From Equadaptatus sp045642025 (GTDB lineage Bacteria > Synergistota > Synergistia > Synergistales > Synergistaceae): DNA of 31,459 nucleotides. The translations under genes were made by a program, and so were the position numbers. How positions within the stretch are numbered: position 1 is the stretch's first letter; every line of letters begins with the position of its first letter. Positions 24,379 to 31,459 of this stretch are shown in pieces. The notes under the pieces were generated by a model. The model ran no database searches, was not told the DNA's origin, and worked only from the letters and a program-made list of their open reading frames with translations. The stretch spans positions 1-31,459 of the forward strand of contig JAZUIB010000033.1 in NCBI GenBank assembly GCA_045642025.1, in the 5' to 3' direction.

Positions 24379-25108
24379 GTTTCTCGGAATAATACCGGCG
24401 CGCTATGCGTCATCACGCTTGCCGGGAAAACCGCTGCTTGAAATCGATGGAAAAACAATGCTTGAGCACGTTTACCGCCGTGCGCTGCTTTCAGAAGTTT
24501 TCTTCCGCGTAATAATTGCTACGGATGACAAACGTATATACGCAGCGGCGGAAAAATTTGGCGCAGACGTTGTAATGACACGCGAAAACCACCCTAACGG
24601 CACAAGCCGCGCGGCAGAAATTGCGGAAAAAATCGACACGGATTACGTTGTGAATATTCAGGGCGATGAGCCTATGCTTGACCCTCGTTTGCTTCGCGAA
24701 CTTGCAGAAGGCTTTGCAGCAGACAGCAGCGCAGATTCTGCGACTGCTTGTATGGAAATCACCAAAGAAAAAGAAATCAGCAATCCCAACATCGTAAAGG
24801 TAGTCCGTGCGCAAAACGGACGCGCACTCTATTTCAGCCGTTCTCCGCTACCTTACAGGCGTGAGAACACAAACTGCAAAATATATGAACATATTGGAAT
24901 TTACGCGTACAAAAAGGATTTTCTCATGAAACTTATAGCGCTTCCGGATACTCCGCTGCAGCAGGCAGAAAGCCTTGAGCAGCTTAAAATACTTGAACAT
25001 GGCTATTCAATGGCAGTAATACCAACGAAATACCCATCAGAAGGCCCCAATGTCAACACCCCCGAAGACCTTGAGGAAGTACGCCGTCTGTTCAAAGAGA
25101 AAAAATAA
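24371..25108 (+). CDS. kdsB: CMP-Kdo synthetase KdsB
   Basis: The 245-residue cytidylyltransferase activates Kdo with CTP to CMP-Kdo, the donor for WaaA. Seen are GIIPARYASSRLPGKPL, ATDDKRIYAAAEKFGADVVMT, HPNGTSRAAEIA, VVNIQGDEPMLDP, YFSRSPLPYRR, YEHIGIYAYKKDFL and EQLKILEHGYSM. The length is typical. The ATG at 24371 has AAGGAG in front and lies inside the end of the upstream gene. No KdsC phosphatase is found in the operon; it must be encoded elsewhere or be replaced by another phosphatase. Confidence 0.96.
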   Translation: MPKFLGIIPARYASSRLPGKPLLEIDGKTMLEHVYRRALLSEVFFRVIIATDDKRIYAAAEKFGADVVMTRENHPNGTSRAAEIAEKIDTDYVVNIQGDEPMLDPRLLRELAEGFAADSSADSATACMEITKEKEISNPNIVKVVRAQNGRALYFSRSPLPYRRENTNCKIYEHIGIYAYKKDFLMKLIALPDTPLQQAESLEQLKILEHGYSMAVIPTKYPSEGPNVNTPEDLEEVRRLFKEKK

Positions 25109-25117
25109 AGCTGCAGA

Positions 25118-26302
25118 ATGGAATATCGCGGACTTTTAAATCTGATAGTAATATTCAGTGACGGAGACGCTGCAAATATGAAACAGTGTCTCGGTCTAGC
25201 TTCAAGCTTGTCAGACCTTACGGATGCTGAGATAGTCAGCTACGATATTCCCAAACTCAGCGGTATGCGCCGTTTTTTTGCAAAGCTCCGCATAAGACAG
25301 CTTCTGACCTGGCGCAAAGAAGAAATACTTTCGTGGCTGAGTTTTGCAAAAGGTGAATCCATGCTTCGCGGAATAGGCCAACTGTTCTCAAATATGGGAA
25401 TAAAAGAATGCTCTCCCAAAGTTCTGCTTATATCGGCAGGCTCAGAGGCGGCACCTTATCACCTTGCAATAGGGACATTGTGGCAGCTTACCTGTGCTTC
25501 CATAGGCAATCCGGCACATATAGGCACACGACCCTTTGAATTTGCCATAATTCCGGGATATGAAGCCGCGCAGTCTGCACCAAATATACTGAAAATTGTA
25601 ACGCCGCTTAATAATGTTGACAGAAACACAGTAAAACAAGAAGCTGCTCTTCTCAAAAAACAGGTACGCCCCAACTCTAAAAACGTATGGTCTGTGCTGA
25701 TAGACAGGGACAAGAAAGACTGTCATACTTCCGTTGAAAAACTGAAACGGAATATGGACAGACTAATCAAAAATGCAGAACTTTCCGATGCGGATTTGTA
25801 TATTGCCGTGTCGGAAAACGTAAGCCGCAGATGCAGGGCACTGATGGAAAAACTGTCGGCTGAAAATGATGTAATAAGATATCTGCGTTTCATGCCTGAA
25901 AAAGATTTCACCACAATTCAGGCACTTACCGGAATAGCAGATTATGTGTTCTGTACAGAGAATTCGGTAGACATAGTTTCGGAAGTAATTACCGGCGGAG
26001 GGGAAGTTGTACTGCTGCGTACGAACGATACGAAAGGATTAAAAACTGCAATTCAGAAATTAAAAAGCAAAATGATTGAACACGGAGGTTTGTCTGCTGT
26101 TCATGCCAAAGGAGCTGTCAGAAACGCCATAATCTATGACAGATTTAAAAGACACGGCAAACTGGATACATTTGATGAATGGATGTCTTCCGGCAACAAA
26201 ACTGCAATACAGTACTGTCTGGATGACGAGACAAAAATATGGCAGAATTTTAACGAAGCAGAACGTGCGGCAGAGTGGATTGCCACAAGTCTGGCTGAAT
26301 AA
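25118..26302 (+). CDS. ELM1-like GT-B family protein
   Basis: The 394-residue protein resembles the mitochondrial fission ELM1/PF06258 family, which has a GT-B glycosyltransferase-like fold. The N-terminus LIVIFSDGDAANMKQCLGLASSL matches the family's SDG..G...Q..GLA pattern. RPFEFAIIPGYE parallels the FD.VV.P.HD strand, and GIADYVFCTENSVDIVSEVITGG parallels the ADA.VVT.DS.SM..EA..TG motif near the end. There is no signal peptide. It is last in the operon, nine bases after kdsB, with a weak ribosome site, and is followed at once by a terminator. Bacterial members often lie in LPS or polysaccharide loci, so an inner-core glycosyltransferase is plausible but unproven. Confidence 0.75.
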   Translation: MEYRGLLNLIVIFSDGDAANMKQCLGLASSLSDLTDAEIVSYDIPKLSGMRRFFAKLRIRQLLTWRKEEILSWLSFAKGESMLRGIGQLFSNMGIKECSPKVLLISAGSEAAPYHLAIGTLWQLTCASIGNPAHIGTRPFEFAIIPGYEAAQSAPNILKIVTPLNNVDRNTVKQEAALLKKQVRPNSKNVWSVLIDRDKKDCHTSVEKLKRNMDRLIKNAELSDADLYIAVSENVSRRCRALMEKLSAENDVIRYLRFMPEKDFTTIQALTGIADYVFCTENSVDIVSEVITGGGEVVLLRTNDTKGLKTAIQKLKSKMIEHGGLSAVHAKGAVRNAIIYDRFKRHGKLDTFDEWMSSGNKTAIQYCLDDETKIWQNFNEAERAAEWIATSLAE

Positions 26303-26308
26303 AATGAG

Positions 26309-26335
26309 TGCCGGCATCAGCCGGCATTTATTTTT
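26309..26335 (+). terminator. Terminator of the lipid A/Kdo operon
   Basis: TGCCGGC-ATCA-GCCGGCA is a GC-rich 7-bp stem with a four-base loop followed by TTTATTTTT, seven bases after the last stop of the operon. Confidence 0.92.
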
Positions 26336-26420
26336 ACAAATTAATCATACAATCACCATATATCTCTGTTACAATATATATGCCGAAAAGTTCATATATC
26401 GGAAGAAAGGCGGTATCTCA

Positions 26421-27503
26421 ATGAAAAAGCTCCTTACGGCACTTCTTATGGCATCGTTGCTTGTATGCAGCGTTTCCCCTGTTGTGTTTGCGGCAAATAA
26501 AGCCGCGGGAAACAAGACTGCAAAAAAAGCTACGGGAAACAAGACTGCGGCAAATAAAGCCACGGCAAAAAAAGCAACGAAGACTAAAACAGATGCAAAG
26601 CCTGCGGAAAAGCAAGTAGAGGCATTTATACCGAAGAAAATATCAGAGGATTTTACGGAAACTGTTGAAACTCTGACAGTCACACCGGAGTGGCTTAATG
26701 AAAATAAGAATGACGTCATCATAGTTGACTGCCGTTTTGACACACTCTACCATGCAGGTCATATTCCAGGGGCAGTCAGCGCACCATGGACATATTTTGT
26801 AAACACCTCAGTACCGAACGGAACCGAAAAATACGGCACAATTCTTCCGGCAGCACAGCTTGCAAAGAAAATTGGCGCACTCGGTATTAACGGCAAAAAA
26901 ACAGTTGTGTGCTACAGCGATGCAGGTGACTGGGGGCAAGGCACATGGACAGTTATAGTACTCCGTACTGCAGGTATTGCAGATGCAAAGATGCTTGACG
27001 GCGGCATTTACGCATGGAAAAATGCCAAATATCCGCTTACGACAAAAATCGCTAAAAATGCTGCAGTTTCGTTCTCCATAGGCGAGCACTTCATGGACGA
27101 ATACGTTGTTAATACAGAAGCAGTTAAGGAAGCTATGGGTAAGCCGAACACAGTTATAGCAGACGTTCGTACGACCGCCGAATACGAGGGTAAAATTGCA
27201 CCGTTCAAAGAAAAACGCAAAGGGCATATCCCGGGAGCGATCCACCTCCCAATGGATTTCTTCTTCAGCGAAACGGGACATGTCAAAACTGCCGAAGAAA
27301 TCAAAGCTGAGCTTACGTCAAAAGGCATAAAAGAGGACACACCCCTCATTCTTTACGACACCTGCGGTGTTCGTGCAGGATGTGTTGTCGCAGTATGCAG
27401 GCTTGCAGGCTACAAAAATGCCGTACTATATGACAACAGTTTCCAGGCATGGGCAGGCAACGCAGAACTTCCGGTAGAAACAAGCAAAGAAGTTACGGAA
27501 TAA
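26421..27503 (+). CDS. Secreted tandem rhodanese-domain protein
   Basis: The 360-residue protein has a Sec signal peptide (about 1-24, ending VVFA), a Lys/Ala/Thr-rich linker (about 25-66) and two rhodanese domains (about 85-200 and 215-350). Domain 1 shows IIVDCRFDTLYHAGHIPGAV and LDGGIYAWK; domain 2 shows IADVRTTAEYEG, GHIPGAIHLP and YDNSFQAWAG. The active loop of domain 1 reads CYSDAGDWG. That of domain 2 reads YDTCGVRAG (312-320), with aspartate where the catalytic cysteine usually stands and C315 two positions on. It may therefore be a binding or atypical sulfurtransferase rather than a standard thiosulfate:cyanide enzyme. The ATG at 26421 follows AAAGGCGG; the frame is open much further upstream but without a ribosome site and across the terminator. 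It is a single-gene unit. Confidence 0.85.
   Translation: MKKLLTALLMASLLVCSVSPVVFAANKAAGNKTAKKATGNKTAANKATAKKATKTKTDAKPAEKQVEAFIPKKISEDFTETVETLTVTPEWLNENKNDVIIVDCRFDTLYHAGHIPGAVSAPWTYFVNTSVPNGTEKYGTILPAAQLAKKIGALGINGKKTVVCYSDAGDWGQGTWTVIVLRTAGIADAKMLDGGIYAWKNAKYPLTTKIAKNAAVSFSIGEHFMDEYVVNTEAVKEAMGKPNTVIADVRTTAEYEGKIAPFKEKRKGHIPGAIHLPMDFFFSETGHVKTAEEIKAELTSKGIKEDTPLILYDTCGVRAGCVVAVCRLAGYKNAVLYDNSFQAWAGNAELPVETSKEVTE
26490..26612 (+). repeat. Low-complexity Lys/Ala/Thr/Asn coding repeat
   Basis: About 40 codons after the signal peptide code for imperfect repeats such as GNKTAKKAT and GNKTAANKAT. Such basic linkers may bind acidic wall or LPS components, and they change length easily by slippage. 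Confidence 0.7.
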
Positions 27504-27517
27504 CGCAAAAATAAAAT

Positions 27518-27540
27518 AACGCCCGTAAGGGCGTTTTTTT
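27518..27540 (+). terminator. Terminator after the rhodanese gene
   Basis: AACGCCC-GTAA-GGGCGTT followed by a run of T is a classical intrinsic terminator. Confidence 0.93.
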
Positions 27541-27597
27541 GTTTATTTAAGTCACGGAATAGATTAAAATATTCAAAAATAACAAGAGGTGATTTGA

Positions 27598-27936
27598 TTG
27601 TCGGTTTTCGGTTGTTGCGGAATGGACTGTGAAGCCTGTGAAGCAAGGCGCGCAACACTGCAAAAAGATGTTGCTTCACTGGCAAAACTTGCTGTTGCTG
27701 AAGAAAATGCAGGCGGTGGTTCATTTATCATGCCGTCAAAACTGAAATGCACCGGCTGCATGGAGACAGGAGCAAAAAGTCTGCGCTGCCAGCAATGTCA
27801 GATACGACTGTGTGCGCAGGAAAACCATCTGCCGCACTGCGGGTTCTGTGAAAACTTCCCGTGTGAACTCGGCGGTGACACATGGGAAGCAATACCTGAA
27901 TACAAGCACAATATTGAGCAGCTAAAGAGCCGTTAG
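27598..27936 (+). CDS. Small cysteine-rich DUF3795-type protein
   Basis: The 112-residue protein has over ten cysteines in pairs: GCCGMDCEACEA at the start, KCTGCMETG, RCQQCQIRLC, and HCGFCENFPC. This is the pattern of DUF3795 proteins, probably zinc or iron-sulfur binding and of unknown function. The start is a TTG at 27598, six bases after a GAGGTG ribosome site. It lies 46 bases before the EptA-like gene and may share its transcript. There is no signal peptide, so it is cytoplasmic. Confidence 0.85.
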   Translation: MSVFGCCGMDCEACEARRATLQKDVASLAKLAVAEENAGGGSFIMPSKLKCTGCMETGAKSLRCQQCQIRLCAQENHLPHCGFCENFPCELGGDTWEAIPEYKHNIEQLKSR

Positions 27937-27982
27937 CTGACAGCCATTAATCAGCTATTCACTATCCGCTAGGAGTTGAAAA

Positions 27983-29662
27983 ATGTACGAACTTCCGGTT
28001 CAAATCGCCATAACTGTTGAGCTGTTACTGCTTGTAGCAGGAAGCTTTTTATTTGAAAATAAGAAGAAATATTTTATACTTACCGTAATACTAGGACTTC
28101 TTTTCTCAACACCGTGGTTCGTGCGTCTTGCGCTCTCTGAGGAAACAAACTTTACAGACGGACTCAGATATGTAGTCTGCAGTTTTTGCAGCGCATTTTT
28201 TGCGCAAATCCTCTTTGCGTATGCAGCACGGTTCAAACACTGGAAAATCTTGAGTTGTATACTTCTGACTCTGTTGCTCTTCCCATCAGGAACCTGCTTT
28301 ACATTCTATATCACTAATCATGCAGTATTCAACGTCGATGCAGTCATAGCCATCTGGCAGACAAATTTCAAAGAACTTGTTGAATATATTATCAGCTATA
28401 CAAATCTGACAAACTTTACACTTCTTTTCACATCATTAGCGGTTATATATTTCCTGTTTCTCAGAACAGCAGGCAACAGAATAAAACTAAAAAACAAGAA
28501 AACAGCTTTGCTTCTTGTCCTGCTTATCGCCATAAACGGCCTTATGTATGACGCGGCAGTTACCAACAGCATATCAATGGTCTATCACAATGCGTTCAAA
28601 ATTGTAAAAGAGTACAGAACGTTCAAGCATACAAAACAGCAGCGTAAAGAAAACCCCGCTGTTGCAGGATTGCTTAAAAACGTGAGCAGCACAGCAAAAA
28701 ACTGCAACAAAGGCATATATGTTCTGGTAATAGGCGAATCGCACAACAGAGACTACATGTCTGCCTACGGTTATCCGCGTGAAAACACACCTTGGCTGAC
28801 ACAGCTGAACAAGAACGGAGAATGCCTGCTTTTCACACATGCCTTTTCATGCCACACACAGACAATACCCGCGCTTTCGTATGCGCTGACGGCAAAAAAC
28901 CAATACAACACAACAAAACTCTCCGATGCGCTTTCGCTGCTTGAGATTGCAAAAGCGGCTGGTTATGAAACAGTATGGCTCAGCAATCAGGTAAAATACG
29001 GCATGTGGGATACCCCAGTTTCCGTCATAGCTGCAGAAGCAGACCAGCAGGTATGGCTCAACGAATGCACCGGAAATACGACTATAACCTCTGTTTATGA
29101 CGGTGAACTTGCAAAAACATTGGACACAATTAAACTAAAAGACAATATGCTCATAATAATTCATCTTATGGGCAGCCACATAAACTACGACCAAAGATAC
29201 CCAAAAGAATACAACCGCTTCGGTACGCACACAGACGAAGCTGCGTACTGCAACAGCGTACTCTATACAGACAACGTACTGAAAAACATATACGAAAAAA
29301 CTGCTGCTCTGCCACACTTCAAGGCTATGGTTTACTTCTCCGACCATGCTTCAGTGCCAAAAGACAAACTTGACCACGACTCCGCGCGCTTTGTCTCCTC
29401 AATGACTCACATACCGATGTTCATTTGTCTCAGTGAAGAATACACAAAACAAAACCATGGCAAAACAGAACGGCTTAAAACAGCGCGTGACCTTTGCTTC
29501 ACCAACGACCTTATTTTCAACCTCATGCTATCTCTTATGGGCATAGAACTTCCACAGATATACGAAAAACAAAACGATATCCTTAGCCCTGCTTATAATG
29601 CAAAACAGGAACGTTTCAGGACATCGCACGGAGAAAGAAAAATTAAAGTCAGCGAACAGTAA
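27983..29662 (+). CDS. eptA: EptA-like lipid A phosphoethanolamine transferase
   Basis: The 559-residue protein has about five N-terminal membrane segments (up to about residue 195) and a periplasmic alkaline-phosphatase/sulfatase-type domain. Active-site residues are visible: E252 in GESHNRDYMSAYGYPRENTP, the nucleophile T292 in FSCHTQTIPALS, histidine in HLMGSH, and DH in YFSDHASV. EptA-type enzymes move phosphoethanolamine from phosphatidylethanolamine to lipid A phosphates, lowering negative charge and giving polymyxin tolerance. SCHT differs slightly from the common SCGT. OpgE, CptA or a related transferase for another acceptor cannot be excluded; the nearby lipid A genes favour lipid A or core. 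The ATG at 27983 follows AGGAGTTG. Confidence 0.85.
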   Translation: MYELPVQIAITVELLLLVAGSFLFENKKKYFILTVILGLLFSTPWFVRLALSEETNFTDGLRYVVCSFCSAFFAQILFAYAARFKHWKILSCILLTLLLFPSGTCFTFYITNHAVFNVDAVIAIWQTNFKELVEYIISYTNLTNFTLLFTSLAVIYFLFLRTAGNRIKLKNKKTALLLVLLIAINGLMYDAAVTNSISMVYHNAFKIVKEYRTFKHTKQQRKENPAVAGLLKNVSSTAKNCNKGIYVLVIGESHNRDYMSAYGYPRENTPWLTQLNKNGECLLFTHAFSCHTQTIPALSYALTAKNQYNTTKLSDALSLLEIAKAAGYETVWLSNQVKYGMWDTPVSVIAAEADQQVWLNECTGNTTITSVYDGELAKTLDTIKLKDNMLIIIHLMGSHINYDQRYPKEYNRFGTHTDEAAYCNSVLYTDNVLKNIYEKTAALPHFKAMVYFSDHASVPKDKLDHDSARFVSSMTHIPMFICLSEEYTKQNHGKTERLKTARDLCFTNDLIFNLMLSLMGIELPQIYEKQNDILSPAYNAKQERFRTSHGERKIKVSEQ

Positions 29663-29699
29663 GTGTGTATGAAACACGGTGATAAAAGCGGTAAGCACA

Positions 29700-29840
29700 T
29701 AGGAAGATTGATTTTGCGCTGATGCGCTCGAATTCACTCGTTAGAATTTTGGCATACGCCCTTGAGCGTTAACGATTCTGATGCTCGCATCTCAAACAAA
29801 CACAGTGAACGAACGGAGAATAACCACGTTGCCGTTTTGT
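29700..29840 (+). repeat. Degenerate intergenic repeat, copy 4
   Basis: It contains TTTGCGCTGATGCGCT (29713-29728), GGCATACGCC (29751-29760), CTTGAGCGTTAACGATTCTGATGCT and ACACAGTGAA (29800-29809), shared in the same order with the copies near 4352 and 80. It fills most of the gap between the eptA-like gene and the last gene. Confidence 0.45.
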
Positions 29841-29854
29841 TTATTGTTATAGTG

Positions 29855-29860
29855 TATAAT
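29855..29860 (+). promoter_or_regulatory. Candidate -10 box of the DUF6273-type gene
   Basis: A perfect TATAAT lies 40 bases before the ATG in AT-rich DNA. The -35 region has only TTGCCG at an overlong spacing. Confidence 0.4.
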
Positions 29861-29899
29861 TTATCTTGTAACAAATAACATACTTGGAGAGTGAATTGA

Positions 29900-31459
29900 A
29901 TGAAGATGAAAAAGACAACAGCTTTGATACTTGTTATGCTGATGCTCTTTGCGTGTGTTTCACCTGCGATGGCAGGCGGACTTGCGAAGATAACAGACAT
30001 AGCGGGCGGCAACGGCGGAAACGCGTTGGGCAATGCCTCAACCATCTATTTCGGCAATTACTGGCAGAGCGCGGTATCTGGATACACACCGACAGGAACA
30101 TGGGATTATCCGGAAGCCTTTAACAAAGATAATTACAACAAAGAAGGCATAAAATGGCGGGTACTTGCAAATGATGCGGTAGGAACGGCAAACGGCAAGA
30201 TATTCCTTTTGTCCGACCAAGGCTTATACCCTGACCAGTTTAACCAATCCAACTCAATGGGCAACGTATGGGGAGACGACAGTAACAGTGCTTCATCTGA
30301 AATACGCACTACGTTGAACAATACAACAGCCACAACTTTCAAATCAGACGGAACGGTCAACGTGTGGGGAGGCTTTGCCGGAGACGCATTCAGCGCAAAA
30401 GAACTTGCGGCGATAGCGGAAACAACACACACGCTTGGCGGAGATGTTACAGACAAAAAAGACATTATCTCTACGGAAAAAATCTTTCTGCTGAGTAAAG
30501 ATGAGGTAACAAACACAGAATATGGTTTTACAAACGCGGAAAGTTTGCTAATGTCAGTTCCTGTAGCGGTGAAATATGCAAAGATGTATAACAACATTAC
30601 GGTGACAAACGTTAACAGCTATGGGAATGCTTACTGGTGGCTTCGGTCGCCTTCAGGCGCATCCGGCACGACTGCATACTATGTTAGTAATTATGGTATT
30701 ATCAAAGGGTTGGCAGGTGTCTTTGTCAGTGATCCCTATCTTGCCGCCCGCGCAGCATTAAACCTTAATCAGGATGCTGTGTTGTTGTTGTCTGCAGCCG
30801 TAGGCGGCAAAGGAGCCGTTAATGTCGGAGACGGTTTTGCGCTGGACAACACGTATGCAGGCGCAGACGGCTGGAAACTGACGCTGAAAGACGCAGACAT
30901 TGCCGCACCGACAAACGTAGAGGTAACGCAGACATACACAGGCTATAAAACATTAGACGAACTCGCGGCAGCCACGTCGGCAGACGGAACGATGGATTTG
31001 ACAGAAGGACTGACGTATGAATACAGCGCTCCCGTTGTGAAATACACGGCACAGGCGATAACAGACGGAAAGGCGAACTACATATCCGGCATAGTCGCAA
31101 ACAGCGCGGGAGAATACGTTAACTATGCGAAAATCGGCAGTACAGCCGACGGCAGTGCAGGTGTGTCTGTTGCTCTCGGAAATCTTGATAACGGTACATA
31201 CAAAATGTATGTCTATGCTGAAAAAATCGGGAAAGACGCGGCGGGAAATACAGACTATCAGACAGACTACGCCTCAGCGTTCAGCAATACTAACGGTTAT
31301 GAATTTACGAAAGGTTCTGCAACCGTAAACGAAGGCACACTCAGCGCTGCGTACAATACCAAAGGCTTAACTGCCAAACTCGGCGGAGACTTCAACCTCT
31401 CATTTGAAGCGGGCGAATACGACACAGCAGTAACCGTAGGCGAGGGAGACAGCGGCAAA
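29900..31459 (+). CDS. Secreted DUF6273-type surface protein (3' end outside window)
   Basis: This frame is open for 520 codons from the ATG at 29900 to the window end, with GGAGAGTG as ribosome site. A signal peptide covers about residues 1-25 (ending PAMA); C19 in LFACVS makes a lipoprotein possible but the box is poor. Residues about 48-300 look like DUF6273: IYFGNYWQ, IKWRVLAND, KIFLLSDQGLYPDQFN, SSEIRTTLN, FSAKELAAIAETTH, KIFLLSKDEV, then YWWLRSP and ARAALNL. The rest (about 300-520) is Thr/Gly/Ala-rich beta-type sequence typical of repetitive surface proteins. The function is unknown. The segment between WWLRSP and ARAALNL resembles the variable tip of C-type-lectin-like folds. It is probably exported to the cell surface. 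Confidence 0.8.
   Translation, partial: MKMKKTTALILVMLMLFACVSPAMAGGLAKITDIAGGNGGNALGNASTIYFGNYWQSAVSGYTPTGTWDYPEAFNKDNYNKEGIKWRVLANDAVGTANGKIFLLSDQGLYPDQFNQSNSMGNVWGDDSNSASSEIRTTLNNTTATTFKSDGTVNVWGGFAGDAFSAKELAAIAETTHTLGGDVTDKKDIISTEKIFLLSKDEVTNTEYGFTNAESLLMSVPVAVKYAKMYNNITVTNVNSYGNAYWWLRSPSGASGTTAYYVSNYGIIKGLAGVFVSDPYLAARAALNLNQDAVLLLSAAVGGKGAVNVGDGFALDNTYAGADGWKLTLKDADIAAPTNVEVTQTYTGYKTLDELAAATSADGTMDLTEGLTYEYSAPVVKYTAQAITDGKANYISGIVANSAGEYVNYAKIGSTADGSAGVSVALGNLDNGTYKMYVYAEKIGKDAAGNTDYQTDYASAFSNTNGYEFTKGSATVNEGTLSAAYNTKGLTAKLGGDFNLSFEAGEYDTAVTVGEGDSGK

Noticed and set aside
26136..26420. Extended N-terminus of the rhodanese protein
   Set aside because: The frame is open but crosses the ELM1-like gene end and the operon terminator; a clear ribosome site and signal peptide start at 26421.
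26490..26612. CRISPR-like short repeats
   Set aside because: They are in-frame codon repeats of a Lys/Ala/Thr-rich linker, without equal spacers.

Overview
The window looks like chromosomal core sequence of a diderm bacterium, most probably of the phylum Synergistota (Synergistaceae-like). This is inferred from gene content, not from a search. A complete late lipid A/Kdo pathway (LpxI, LpxB, MsbA, LpxK, KdsA, KdsD, WaaA/KdtA, KdsB) sits beside genes more familiar from Gram-positives: DivIVA, RNase Y, a YmdB-type phosphoesterase and an HlyD-like/YggS pair. Many starts are TTG or GTG behind a GAGGTG-type ribosome site with a six-base spacer, and neighbouring genes often overlap by 1-8 bases.

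Layout. Bases 1-488 hold no convincing gene. A minus-strand operon (2275 to 489) encodes a HAD phosphatase, QueD and FolE2, a pterin/7-deazaguanine branch. From 2653 to 10055 a plus-strand series encodes an HlyD-like membrane protein, YggS, DivIVA, RecG, RNase Y and a YmdB-like phosphoesterase, closed by a strong terminator. An AT-rich stretch (10056-10450) carries a tiny promoter-RBS-ORF-terminator unit resembling the 5' end of the next gene, a sodium:neurotransmitter-type symporter (10451-11809). A bidirectional terminator separates that gene from the convergent alr and HD-hydrolase pair (minus strand).

The centre of the window is a ten-gene, about 12.3 kb envelope operon (14002-26302): lpxI-lpxB-msbA-lpxK::lpxB-like fusion-kdsA-kdsD-waaA-unknown-kdsB-ELM1-like. 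It makes UDP-sugar precursors into lipid A disaccharide, phosphorylates and exports the product, and makes, activates and transfers Kdo. Three parts are not textbook: the fusion of LpxK to a second GT-B-like module, an unrecognised 406-residue protein between waaA and kdsB, and an ELM1-like GT-B protein at the end. waaA also lacks a standard start codon in the right place.

After the operon terminator come a secreted double-rhodanese protein, a small cysteine-rich DUF3795-type protein, an EptA-like phosphoethanolamine transferase (which fits the lipid A theme), and the first 520 codons of a secreted DUF6273-type protein that runs off the window. A degenerate intergenic repeat seems to occur four times (about 40-180, 2330-2520, 4320-4530, 29700-29840). 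I saw no rRNA, tRNA, CRISPR array, transposase or prophage gene.
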